Below are positions 16,106 through 23,351 of a stretch of 28,759 nucleotides of DNA, one piece after another. The translations under genes were made by a program, and so were the position numbers. This DNA is from a virus. The stretch spans positions 1-28,759 of IMG/VR virus record IMGVR_UViG_3300042731_004162, one strand, 5' to 3'. Below the pieces are notes generated by a model. That model was given only the letters and a program-made list of their open reading frames with translations. It was not told where the DNA came from and did no database searches. Position 1 is the stretch's first letter. Each line of letters opens with the position of its first letter.

Positions 16106-16193
16106 TTTCGCGCGAGTGTACACAACTTGACTTCAAACAAAAAGATCGCGACACTCGCAAAGCATCTTTTCTTCACCTTTGTTCTTGGGGTTT

Positions 16194-16232
16194 GAGCGGT
16201 AGGCGACCGACCACGTCTGCCGCTCTTTTTTT
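16194..16232 (+). terminator. Rho-independent terminator facing against the late genes
   Basis: The stem GAGCGGTAGGC / GTCTGCCGCTC (16194-16204 with 16215-16225, two G-T wobbles) has a 10-base loop and is followed by a run of seven T (16226-16232) on the plus strand. On the minus strand the hairpin is followed by AAACCCC, so it would not terminate the late transcript. It ends just at the stop codon of the metalloprotease gene. All genes on both sides run leftward, so it would stop antisense, rightward transcription. Confidence 0.65.
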
Positions 16233-16821
16233 ATTCGAGCAACAACTCTCGATCGTGCTCCGTCAACTCGCAACCTTCAAACGTAGGGCTCGACATACAC
16301 GAGTTTAGATCGATCGAGCGCGGATCGTCAGCGAGCCCCAAGCAATGACCTAGCTCATGGATCAACGTCGTGAAAACCGTTTCTTCGTGATATGCGATTT
16401 CGTAATCGACAAGAACATCGCACGCTACAATTTCCCCGTCATGGTCTAGTAAAAGCGCTTTGCCGTTCGGATCAGGTTCGTCAAGCTCGATCCAATCTGT
16501 TCCGCCGCCTGGTATCGCTTCAACGCTCGCCATGATTACACCGTGCCGCTCTTCGGGAGCGTCAAGCCATAGCTCATCAAACGCGCTGTTATCCACGCCG
16601 CCCTCGAAAAGAACACCAACACCTTGACCATTCCACCAATTGATCGCGCGCTCAACAACGCCGTCATGTTCGAACGAATCATCGGCAACTATCTGCCACG
16701 GAAGATCCGCGGGCCTAAGCTCGATCCCTTCGTCGTTTGTCTGTCGACCGTTATCCGTCACAAGCGGGTCACAAGACGAAGCAAGACAGAAGAGAGCACA
16801 AAACGCGATGAAACGCTGCAT
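16231..16821 (-). CDS. Lipoprotein metzincin zinc metalloprotease
   Basis: A 196-residue protein with a lipoprotein signal peptide (lipobox LASSC, acylated Cys17) followed by Asp at +2, which in enterics retains lipoproteins in the inner membrane. The zinc-binding motif is HELGHCLGLAD (H155, E156, H159, D165), that is HExxHxxGxxD with Asp as third ligand, as in snapalysin-type metzincins. A Met-turn candidate (SCMSS, Met176) follows at typical spacing, as does an LTEHDRELLLE helix. It lies between the MuF-type gene and the small basic gene, in the same operon; its Shine-Dalgarno GGAGG is inside the end of the MuF gene. A protease targeted to the envelope is unusual among head genes. A host-modifying (moron-like) or virion-associated role are both possible. 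Confidence 0.8.
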   Translation of the reverse strand: MQRFIAFCALFCLASSCDPLVTDNGRQTNDEGIELRPADLPWQIVADDSFEHDGVVERAINWWNGQGVGVLFEGGVDNSAFDELWLDAPEERHGVIMASVEAIPGGGTDWIELDEPDPNGKALLLDHDGEIVACDVLVDYEIAYHEETVFTTLIHELGHCLGLADDPRSIDLNSCMSSPTFEGCELTEHDRELLLE

Positions 16822-16824
16822 TTT

Positions 16825-18093
16825 CTAAACCTCCGCCGCAATCGTCGTGCGGCAATTATGGTGATATGGTGGGAACCCTACAGCGGTTGAAACCATCTGT
16901 TGCCCCGATAAAACGTTGCTATACGAGCCCGGCGATCCTGTTCCTGCGCCGCGTTGATCGACTTGCGCGATCACGTTGCGCGTACCGTCGGGAAACTCTA
17001 CCGCTAGCTCGTCCCCTGCGTCGCTCACAAAAGGAGTGTGCCAATAAACGCCCTCGGGATTTGGGTCGTTGATCAATCTGTCTTGCAACGCCATAGCGCC
17101 ATCAATCGGCATCAGTCGATCGTGTAGCATCAAACACGTTTCGGTTGTTGCTTCGTCAAGCACAGCAGAGATCCGATAAAACCTGATCCCTGCAAGGCGC
17201 ATCGTCGCTCCCGCTGCATAGCTTCGCGCTCGCACGCTGGCGTTTGCTGCGACGGTTCGCCAATAGTGCGGCATCGATAAACCGCCCTTGATATGTTGTG
17301 ACAGAATTTTTTCGATGTCGCCGCGACCTAATCCCCTGTTTATTCCCGCTTCAATGATCGGTCGCGCTTGCGCTGCGAGCGTTGGCGAAATCGCGCCGTA
17401 TTGATTGCGCACGAAAAAACCATGGTGTTGTGAAAGACGCTGCGCGATTGCTCGATCGGGCAAACGAAGCGCCGCGCCTAACGTGTTGCGCACGCCTGGT
17501 AGTTTTGATGTCGCTGTGTTCGTGCGCCCAACAACGCCAGCGAGCGCACGCGACATTGACACGCGTTGCGCGAGCACCATGCCTGCCCGTGGCGATCGAT
17601 ATACTGTGCGCAAGCCTGCTTCGGTGCGCGCCCATTTTGCATCTGTTGCTTCGGGCCAAGACCAGTCAAGCCACTCCATCGCCTCGCGAGTCATATGCGC
17701 CGCTTCCTGCTTCGCTATGATCCCGAGTCGCCGCGAAAGTCGCGCGATGTCTTCGTCGAGTGCTTCGGGAGAAAACGGATTTGCCTTGTGCGTCTGAACC
17801 CTGCCAACGCTTCGCCAGACCGGAAGACCATCGCTGCAAAGTCCCGCGAGTGTGCCGATCACAACAGGGTCGCCCGTGCGCTCTGCGAGCGCTTGCGCCT
17901 TGCGTTGCACGTCGTCAAGCGTCACGCCATCGTAACGCGCGATCCTGCCCTCGCCAGCGTATGAAGCCACGACAACAAACGAGGTCGCCTTGCGTATCTT
18001 CGCGCCGATGATTTCTTGATCGCCAACAATGCGCAGCGGAGAGAGAGAAAAAAGCGCGCGCTGATCCGGCGCTAGCCAAGCAAAGTCATTCAT
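16825..18093 (-). CDS. MuF/SPP1 gp7-like minor head protein
   Basis: A 422-residue protein encoded directly after the portal gene, overlapping it by 8 bases (ATGAATGA). The C-terminal region has the MuF signature: helices with FYRISAVLDEATTETCLMLH and the closing GFPPYHHNCRTTIAAEV, which matches the P-P-x-H-x-x-C-R end of that family. The N-terminal 150 residues are mixed helix and strand, and the middle is helical with many Ala and Arg. In related phages the protein is injected or needed for infectivity and binds the portal. Portal plus MuF order is standard. No ADP-ribosyltransferase or nuclease motif is visible in the extra parts. Confidence 0.8.
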   Translation of the reverse strand: MNDFAWLAPDQRALFSLSPLRIVGDQEIIGAKIRKATSFVVVASYAGEGRIARYDGVTLDDVQRKAQALAERTGDPVVIGTLAGLCSDGLPVWRSVGRVQTHKANPFSPEALDEDIARLSRRLGIIAKQEAAHMTREAMEWLDWSWPEATDAKWARTEAGLRTVYRSPRAGMVLAQRVSMSRALAGVVGRTNTATSKLPGVRNTLGAALRLPDRAIAQRLSQHHGFFVRNQYGAISPTLAAQARPIIEAGINRGLGRGDIEKILSQHIKGGLSMPHYWRTVAANASVRARSYAAGATMRLAGIRFYRISAVLDEATTETCLMLHDRLMPIDGAMALQDRLINDPNPEGVYWHTPFVSDAGDELAVEFPDGTRNVIAQVDQRGAGTGSPGSYSNVLSGQQMVSTAVGFPPYHHNCRTTIAAEV

Positions 18094-19906
18094 TGGTATC
18101 GAAGAGCCGATCGAATTGCTCTTGCGAAATACTCATGCGCACTTCTTCGGGCTCTTCGACCGTCGTTGCTTCGTCGTTGTCTTCGTTGTCGGTTTCGCCA
18201 GTTGACGGATCGACGTTCGGAGCTTCGCCCTCTGGACGGAAACCAGCAAGCGCAAGGCGCAACGGCAAACGCGCCCAATCGGCTTCGACCTTCGGGAGAT
18301 CAACGCCTAGCACCCGCGACACAATTGGTCGCGCTTCGTCTGGTGTCATCAAGCCATCGCTTAGTTTTGTGAGCGTTTCAAGCAAGTCGATCGTGTTCTC
18401 GCTGTGCGGCGGTAACGACCGAAAACGCCATAGCGTGATCCCGAGATCGCGAAGCAATGTGCGATTGATCTCATAATCGAAATCTCTGCGCTCTGGTTCA
18501 AAAACTTGCTCTTCCGCGACTCTGATCGCCGCCAACGCCGTCGCCCGGTTGAAATCGTTTGTTTCGCCGCGCAGGATCGGGGGAACACGAAACGACTGAC
18601 CGATCTTCGCTCGGTTGTCTTTGTCGTATTGTCCCCAAAGTTGATCCTTGAATATCGCGTCAGTCAACGGCTTGATCTCGATCTTCACCGTGTTTTGTGA
18701 CGCCTGCCCGGATATCGGCGCAGCTTTGTTCGCGGCTTCCGCTTCCAAAATCAGAATGCGATGAAAGTTCTTTTTGCCCTTGATTTGGTCGCGTATGATC
18801 GTGCGCAACTCTTCTTTTGCGTCGCTTGCCAAACGCCCGCCTGAGATCAAAACAACAAGCGGCGGGATCGCTTTTGACTCGAAGAAAAGCAGGTTGATCT
18901 CTTCCATCTCGCGCGAACCGATTGCGCCGAGAACGCAACCTGACCAACGTATAAGCCCGTAAACGTCGCTCTCCGCGTTATCGAGATTGAACCAAAGAAG
19001 TTCGGTCGCGAGTCTGCCGCTAGGCTCTTCGCGTTTTAGATCTTGCACGCTCTTGTAAAACTTGCCCGTTGTCGCGCTGAGAATTCTCGGATCGCCATAC
19101 TCTTTGAAGTAGGTTTTTGTTCCCTCGTACACTTGAAGAAAACGACGAAACCGCAACCACTCTTTCCCGTCACGGACCGCGATATCAGAAACGCGGCGCT
19201 TGCATTCTGTCTCGACCACTTCGCCGTCAAGGGGCAACGCGCGCAGCGTCCACGCCTGCGCATAGTTCAACCGCGTTGGCTCGCCGCGCTTGTTGCGCAG
19301 CACTTCCCACGCCGCCCACCCTGTGCTTTCTTCGTCATGCCCTAGCTTCCGCCGCAAGCGAACAAACGAATATTTGCTAGACACGTTTGCAAAGAAATTT
19401 TCGATGCGCACGCGCTCGCGTCTCGCTTGCTCCCGCAGTGATTTGATCCGCGCTGTGATTTCTTCTTCGGTTGGGTCTTCGATCGGCTGTGGTTCGCGTC
19501 GCTGCCCGTCGTCAAGTTCATCAACCGCGTCAAGCTCCGCTTTGTATTCGCGCTCGATCAACATCGCAACGCGTATGCGTTCCCGCGCTTCTTTCGACTC
19601 GAGATCAACGACCGGCTCGAGAGTGTGACCGCCGCCGTGCACGTTGTGCACAAGCGCATCAATGTTCTGGCGCAACGCGTTTGACACGGACACAAGACGG
19701 ACCAAAGACACGGGATCAAGCGGCGGGTCTATGGCGTTCGCTCCCTCGAAAATCGCGGTCTGTTGCTTGTCGGTTTCGGTGAGGTTTGAACGCGGCGCAA
19801 CCTCGTTTTCAGTGCTGATCAATCGCGCCTTGAACGTGACTTCTCGGTCTTCGTCGTCAGCATTGATCCCGGTTACGATGATCGCTCTGTCTTCGGCTGC
19901 GCTCAT
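18086..19906 (-). CDS. Portal protein, PBSX family
   Basis: A 606-residue protein. The start at the ATG at 19906 overlaps the preceding stop (ATGA); a GTG at 19912 is a less likely start. Features of PBSX-type portals include YFKEYGDPRILSATTG near the wing, a tryptophan-rich strand (LLWFNLDNAESDVYGLIRWSG), then INLLFFESKAIPPLVVLISGG followed by a helix and GKKNFHRILILE. The clip/stem region follows (FKDQLWGQYDKDNRAKIGQS, VPPILRGE). An acidic tail (about 560-606) ends RLFDTNE. Portals form the dodecameric ring at the capsid vertex. No terminase lies before it, which is uncommon; small and lysis genes do instead. Confidence is high. Confidence 0.85.
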   Translation of the reverse strand: MSAAEDRAIIVTGINADDEDREVTFKARLISTENEVAPRSNLTETDKQQTAIFEGANAIDPPLDPVSLVRLVSVSNALRQNIDALVHNVHGGGHTLEPVVDLESKEARERIRVAMLIEREYKAELDAVDELDDGQRREPQPIEDPTEEEITARIKSLREQARRERVRIENFFANVSSKYSFVRLRRKLGHDEESTGWAAWEVLRNKRGEPTRLNYAQAWTLRALPLDGEVVETECKRRVSDIAVRDGKEWLRFRRFLQVYEGTKTYFKEYGDPRILSATTGKFYKSVQDLKREEPSGRLATELLWFNLDNAESDVYGLIRWSGCVLGAIGSREMEEINLLFFESKAIPPLVVLISGGRLASDAKEELRTIIRDQIKGKKNFHRILILEAEAANKAAPISGQASQNTVKIEIKPLTDAIFKDQLWGQYDKDNRAKIGQSFRVPPILRGETNDFNRATALAAIRVAEEQVFEPERRDFDYEINRTLLRDLGITLWRFRSLPPHSENTIDLLETLTKLSDGLMTPDEARPIVSRVLGVDLPKVEADWARLPLRLALAGFRPEGEAPNVDPSTGETDNEDNDEATTVEEPEEVRMSISQEQFDRLFDTNE

Positions 19907-20178
19907 AACCACGCTCTGATCGAAACCGTCGCGGTCGTTCCCTTGACCGACAATTTCGAGATGCCCTCTGTGTTGTAAAAACCAAGCTCGACCGGATAAG
20001 TCGCAGTGTCCCGCGGCTGTGGTGAAAGCTTCGCGTGCGTGTCCGCCGCATTGAAGCTAATCTCAGCGACTCCCGCGCCCGCGATATGCACTATCTCAAC
20101 GTGACGCGCACTGAAAGGGAATTGAATCACGTTGGAGAAATTGGCGATCCCTGTAACTTCCTGGTAGAAAACTTCCAT
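19903..20178 (-). CDS. Small beta-sandwich protein before the portal
   Basis: The start is taken at the ATG at 20178, with GGGTGAGGG just before it; a GTG at 20187 inside the previous gene's end is less likely. The product has 91 residues. It is almost all beta: VEIVHIAGAGVAEISFNA, then LSPQPRDTATYPVELGF and a final VKGTTATVSIRAW. It resembles small phage proteins of a beta-sandwich kind used as decorations or fibre bases. It overlaps the portal gene by 4 bases. I do not recognise the family, and the function is not known. Confidence 0.6.
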   Translation of the reverse strand: MEVFYQEVTGIANFSNVIQFPFSARHVEIVHIAGAGVAEISFNAADTHAKLSPQPRDTATYPVELGFYNTEGISKLSVKGTTATVSIRAWL

Positions 20179-20183
20179 TGCCC

Positions 20184-20381
20184 TCACCCGTTGTTTTCGC
20201 GATATGCGCGACGCATTTTTTCAACGCCGATCTGTTGTACCACTTTCGAGCGCAGCGGTTCATCGATTACGTCAGAGAGTTTTTTGATCTCTGCTTCGTC
20301 GCCGTCAATAAACGCTTTCGCGATTCGCTGCGCGAACGCCGCGCCCACATCGATGATCAGCTTGATCGTTTCTGGATTCAT
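20184..20381 (-). CDS. 65-residue helical protein, unknown
   Basis: The start at the ATG at 20381 is fixed by GGTAGAGGCA directly before it; the longer reading from 20396 has no ribosome site. The product is a single small helical protein (PETIKLIIDVGAAFAQRIAK, then AEIKKLSDVIDEPLRSKVVQ), with a basic C-terminus. There is no signal peptide or membrane segment, though the first helix is amphipathic. It lies between the spanin-like lipoprotein and the small beta protein. It could be a lysis regulator or an assembly chaperone; neither is supported by more than its position. Confidence 0.55.
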   Translation of the reverse strand: MNPETIKLIIDVGAAFAQRIAKAFIDGDEAEIKKLSDVIDEPLRSKVVQQIGVEKMRRAYRENNG

Positions 20382-20391
20382 TGCCTCTACC
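20382..20391 (-). promoter_or_regulatory. GGTAGAGGCA translation leader
   Basis: This is a second instance of the GGTAGAGGC leader, separated from the ATG at 20381 by one A. It decides that start over the longer upstream reading at 20396. The other copies precede the starts at 5174, 7754 and 16096. Confidence 0.6.
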
Positions 20392-20392
20392 C

Positions 20393-20986
20393 TCACACGT
20401 TATCAACGACGATAGAACATACAGGATCGACGTAGCGAATAATAGTGCGCCACCTGTCCGCAACGGGAACGCCGACATCGATCAGCAGATCCAAAATCGT
20501 GTTTGACAACGTGCCAAGCGGTTCACAAACCATCTCATCCCACTCGGTCGGTCGTGTTCCACTCTCGCGCCACTCATCGTTTATTTGCTCCCACGCCCGC
20601 AAAGTCCCGTGCATTGCGACCAACGATGTCACGAGTCTATTCCATGGCAAAAGCTCCGCTTCGTACATTTCGATCGCTTGCTCTTCGGTCGCTATATCAA
20701 CGCACGAATCAGGGTCACTCCCGCGTTGAATGCAATCGTGCCGCTCGAGTCGTTGCGCGTTGATTCGCTCCATTACAGTTTCGCGCGCCCTGTCCTGTGC
20801 TTGCGGCATGTGATCGGCAACGGCTTGATCAACGTCGCTTGTCACCTGCGCAATCTCGATCAATATGCGTTGCGAGGTATCAACGGGTTTCACCGTTGAC
20901 GGGCACGCCGAAGACAAAACAGCGAACGTAACGAGCACAGAAAGACCTAGTGTTTTATCGGCTATGATGCGCCTATAGTTCTCCAT
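20393..20986 (-). CDS. Lipoprotein, possible outer-membrane spanin
   Basis: The start is taken at the ATG at 20986, which overlaps the preceding gene by 14 bases; a longer frame exists upstream at 21025. The product has 197 residues with a lipoprotein signal peptide: basic start (NYRR), hydrophobic run LGLSVLVTFAVL and lipobox LSSAC (Cys28), followed by Pro. The mature part is mainly helical with many charged residues and four cysteines. Its place right after a holin candidate and near an endolysin suggests an outer-membrane spanin (Rz1-like), but it is long for that role and lacks the Pro-rich signature. A lipoprotein call is solid; spanin is inference. Confidence 0.65.
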   Translation of the reverse strand: MENYRRIIADKTLGLSVLVTFAVLSSACPSTVKPVDTSQRILIEIAQVTSDVDQAVADHMPQAQDRARETVMERINAQRLERHDCIQRGSDPDSCVDIATEEQAIEMYEAELLPWNRLVTSLVAMHGTLRAWEQINDEWRESGTRPTEWDEMVCEPLGTLSNTILDLLIDVGVPVADRWRTIIRYVDPVCSIVVDNV

Positions 20987-21290
20987 CGGAAACCTCGATC
21001 TCCGTCGTTGTGTTGTTGGCTTCATTGCGAATTCGTTCGCGCTCGGTCTTGCTTGACTCTTGCTCGATCGCTGTGCGCTCGCGAGAAATTGCTACCCCGT
21101 GCGCGATATCGGTCAACGTGTGTCCGCCGATCAAAAGACCGATCAACCACTCGAGAGCGTTGATCGCTTCGCTCTTTTGTTCGTCGCTCAAACCGAGCGC
21201 TGCGCCGCCAAGCGTTACGCCGAGAATCGCGACGATCCCGATCAACACAATTTGCCCTTTTCTTGATTTCAGGATCGAACCGCTTTGCAT
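20973..21290 (-). CDS. Putative holin with two hydrophobic segments
   Basis: A 105-residue protein with a short basic N-terminus (LKSRKGQ), a first membrane helix at about residues 13-33 (IVLIGIVAILGVTLGGAALG), a second hydrophobic segment around 45-65 (ALEWLIGLLIGGHTLTDIAH), then a charged helical tail (RERTAIEQESSKTERERIRN). This is the layout of class II holins. The start at 21290 has GAGGGAAG at good spacing. The gene sits after the endolysin and a small gene and just before a lipoprotein, so it forms part of the lysis cassette. Confidence is moderate because holins are recognised only by shape and position. Confidence 0.65.
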   Translation of the reverse strand: MQSGSILKSRKGQIVLIGIVAILGVTLGGAALGLSDEQKSEAINALEWLIGLLIGGHTLTDIAHGVAISRERTAIEQESSKTERERIRNEANNTTTEIEVSDGEL

Positions 21291-21308
21291 ATCTTCCCTC
21301 GCTTTCGT

Positions 21309-21536
21309 TTAGTCTTTTGTCGGCCCAAATCGCTCTTCGAATTCCTGCCACGTTGAAACCATCACCGCGGTGCACTCGGGTCCAGCGTCGTATTTTCCGG
21401 CGCGTCTTTCGATTTCGATCGCTGTGCATTTCGCGAGCGCTTCGAGTGTTGTTGCTCCGAGCACCATGCGCCCGTTGACGAATAATCGCCAGCCTGCACT
21501 ACGTTTTGATCTGTAACGAGTATTGCTTGCCGCCAT
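21309..21536 (-). CDS. Small protein in the lysis cassette, unknown
   Basis: The start is taken at the ATG at 21536; a GTG at 21545 is also in frame. The product has 75 residues. It begins with a basic stretch (TRYRSKRSAGWRLFVNGRM), followed by a helical segment (LEALAKCTAIEIERRAGKY) and a short closing strand and helix (STWQEFEERFG). The W-R-L-F-V-N-G run looks like a small beta hairpin. It has no signal peptide or membrane segment. Its gene lies between the endolysin and holin genes with an upstream palindrome. No function can be assigned. Confidence 0.55.
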   Translation of the reverse strand: MAASNTRYRSKRSAGWRLFVNGRMVLGATTLEALAKCTAIEIERRAGKYDAGPECTAVMVSTWQEFEERFGPTKD

Positions 21537-21542
21537 GGTTCC

Positions 21543-21556
21543 CACGCCATGGCGTG
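21543..21556. other. 14-bp perfect palindrome CACGCCATGGCGTG
   Basis: CACGCCATGGCGTG is its own reverse complement and lies between the endolysin stop (21561) and the start of the small gene (21536). It could be a protein-binding site or form a small hairpin in the transcript near the ribosome site of the small gene. No T-run follows it. Confidence 0.5.
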
Positions 21557-21560
21557 CACT

Positions 21561-22724
21561 CTAGCGCGATTCTAGCGCCTGTTGAAGTTTCGCTTGTGTG
21601 ATCGGTCCTGGTATGCCGTCAACTGCGATTGCATCGGCGGGGTGCTTATCATTCCAATCTGTTTGAAAAAGTTTGACCGCGTGTTTTGTTTTTGCGCCAA
21701 ACTTCCCGTCAATCGGTCCTGGGTTTATTCGTAGATCCTTCAACGCAGATTGAACCCACTTCATCGAGTTTCGCGGGTTTTTAGTCTCGCCATTCTCGCC
21801 GTCTGTCTCGTTCAAAACGTTCTCTGCTTCCGCTATAGAAAACAGAGTTTCTAGTTCGTCGGAGTCAACGACGGTATCAACGTCAAACGATGGGTTGTAC
21901 GCATTAGTAAACGCCGCGATCCAATCGTAGGTTTCAAGCTTCGCTGTGCCAAGACCAGCGCGCACAATGTGCTCTTGCGGGAAAAGCGGACCGCAATCAA
22001 CCTTGCGCTTGTTGAAGTGAAAATGTTGACAGGTTCGCGCTTCGTCAAACCGCGTTCGACCAAGCGCCATCGTAGTTAGGCGCATCAACTTTACCAGCGA
22101 AACAAACTGTCTTTCGTCATACGCTTGATAAAACCGATTGCCTCTAAATGGCTTTTCGATCACGTCATACGGCAACGTATAAAGCCCGCGCCACCATCGA
22201 AAACGGGGGTTGTCTTTGTCTACTGTCGCGCCGTCAGGTTTGAGCGCGCATGCGTTGATCAATTCAACAGAAAGCGAATCACGATTGCGCTGGCGACAGT
22301 GCCACGCGCCATCATTTAGGCGTATGAACATCCACGGAGTGCCATCGTGATCAATCGCAAAGTGCGTCGATCCGCCGCGCGGTTTCAGCGGGCCTTTTCC
22401 TGTCTTTGGATCTGGTCTCGGTTCGCTTGAAAACCAGATCAACAACGGGTTGATCGAAACCCCACCCGTTGCGTGAAACGTCCACCAAAGATCGTTTCTA
22501 CCAGCGAGCGCGCCCTTGTATTTCTTCGTCGTTGGGTAGAAATCTGGAACACCCTTACCAGCGAATCGTTTTGCGATGCGCGCATGCGAGATCCTGTAGA
22601 GTCTTTCAAGCGCTTGCGCTGCTACGATCGGCGCAAAAAATTTCGTCTCGATTTCAGCCCACACGCGCGAAAAGTTCGCCGCGTCGCTCTCGAGAGTTTC
22701 TAGGCAATCTTCGCAAAACCCCAT
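21561..22724 (-). CDS. Endolysin: N-acetylmuramoyl-L-alanine amidase with peptidoglycan-binding domain
   Basis: A 387-residue protein starting at the ATG at 22724, which overlaps the preceding stop (TGATG). Residues about 78-255 form an amidase_2-type zinc amidase: TFHATGG (His84), then GGSTHFAIDHDGT, a SVELIN strand (Glu154) and the closing HFHFNKRKVDCGP with His234/His236 and Cys244 as later zinc ligands. The enzyme cuts the bond between N-acetylmuramic acid and L-alanine. Residues about 315-385 are a PG_binding_1 domain (WVQSALKDLRINPGPIDGKF, then VDGIPGPITQAKLQ). The acidic linker between (285-315) is low complexity. There is no signal peptide, so export depends on a holin, consistent with the candidate nearby. 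The first 75 residues are unassigned helices. Confidence 0.85.
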   Translation of the reverse strand: MGFCEDCLETLESDAANFSRVWAEIETKFFAPIVAAQALERLYRISHARIAKRFAGKGVPDFYPTTKKYKGALAGRNDLWWTFHATGGVSINPLLIWFSSEPRPDPKTGKGPLKPRGGSTHFAIDHDGTPWMFIRLNDGAWHCRQRNRDSLSVELINACALKPDGATVDKDNPRFRWWRGLYTLPYDVIEKPFRGNRFYQAYDERQFVSLVKLMRLTTMALGRTRFDEARTCQHFHFNKRKVDCGPLFPQEHIVRAGLGTAKLETYDWIAAFTNAYNPSFDVDTVVDSDELETLFSIAEAENVLNETDGENGETKNPRNSMKWVQSALKDLRINPGPIDGKFGAKTKHAVKLFQTDWNDKHPADAIAVDGIPGPITQAKLQQALESR

Positions 22725-22948
22725 CACGACCTTTGCGAGAGCGCTTTGTTGACTGCGCTCTTGATCTCGTTGTGCTCTTGTCTCGCTCGCAGCGTCGGAG
22801 TTGACAGCGCATTCAACGCGCCGTCAACAGCGCTCTGCGCCTTGCGCAATTGTTCGGGCGAAAGCGTTGCAGGATGCCGACCGTATAGCCAGCCGCAACG
22901 CGATTGAAGCGCGCGATCAAGCGCGCGGTCTCTGCTCTCGATCAGCAT
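22724..22948 (-). CDS. Small helical protein before the endolysin, unknown
   Basis: A 74-residue helical protein with many Arg and Ala (RDRALDRALQSRCGWLYGRH, then LSPEQLRKAQSAVDGALNAL). Its stop overlaps the endolysin start (TGATG). The start at 22948 lies six bases after the preceding stop, without a clear Shine-Dalgarno. It has no signal peptide or membrane segment. It might be a lysis regulator or simply a small structural protein; there is no recognised motif. Confidence 0.55.
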   Translation of the reverse strand: MLIESRDRALDRALQSRCGWLYGRHPATLSPEQLRKAQSAVDGALNALSTPTLRARQEHNEIKSAVNKALSQRS

Positions 22949-22954
22949 GCGCGC

Positions 22955-23293
22955 CTAGTCGTGCGCGGCGCTGTAATGCAGAATCCCGACCGCCCCGACA
23001 CCGGCAACGGTCACAGTAAATCCGCCAGCCGCGATCGTTCCCGCCTTGATGTCGAGATCGGCGTGCACGCCGCCCGTCGTGTCTTCGAATGCGAGCCCGG
23101 TCACCGTGTAATCGGTATCAGCGAAAGCTTCGCTGAACGCGACCGCGATGTCGCCAGGACCGGCAACGGCAACGCGACCGCGCCGCTCTTTGCGAAGCAA
23201 CTCAGCCAAGGTTTCGTCGCCATTTTTGCGCTGCCCTTGGTTGAGATTCTGATGCCCCTCAAAATGGCTTTCTTCAATTGCGCTGTGCGCCAT
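22955..23293 (-). CDS. Small fibre-tip-like beta protein
   Basis: The start at the ATG at 23293 has a perfect GGAGG eight bases upstream; the longer frame from 23368 is not needed. The product has 112 residues. An N-terminal charged part (FEGHQNLNQGQRKNGDET) is followed by a beta domain: FSEAFADTDYTVTGLAFED, then GVHADLDIKAGTIAAGGFTV and GAVGILHYSA. This order (an F-x-D-x-Y-x-V-T start, a G-F-T-V strand and a closing strand ending in a Tyr-rich turn) is seen in C-terminal beta-sandwich domains of phage fibres and receptor-binding proteins. As a stand-alone 112-residue protein it could be a fibre tip or baseplate component. It is set apart from the other fibre genes, beside the lysis cassette. 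Confidence 0.6.
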   Translation of the reverse strand: MAHSAIEESHFEGHQNLNQGQRKNGDETLAELLRKERRGRVAVAGPGDIAVAFSEAFADTDYTVTGLAFEDTTGGVHADLDIKAGTIAAGGFTVTVAGVGAVGILHYSAAHD

Positions 23294-23351
23294 CGTTTGA
23301 ACCTCCGTTATCGTGGCGAGAGTATCACCACAAAACGCTATCGCGTGCAAG

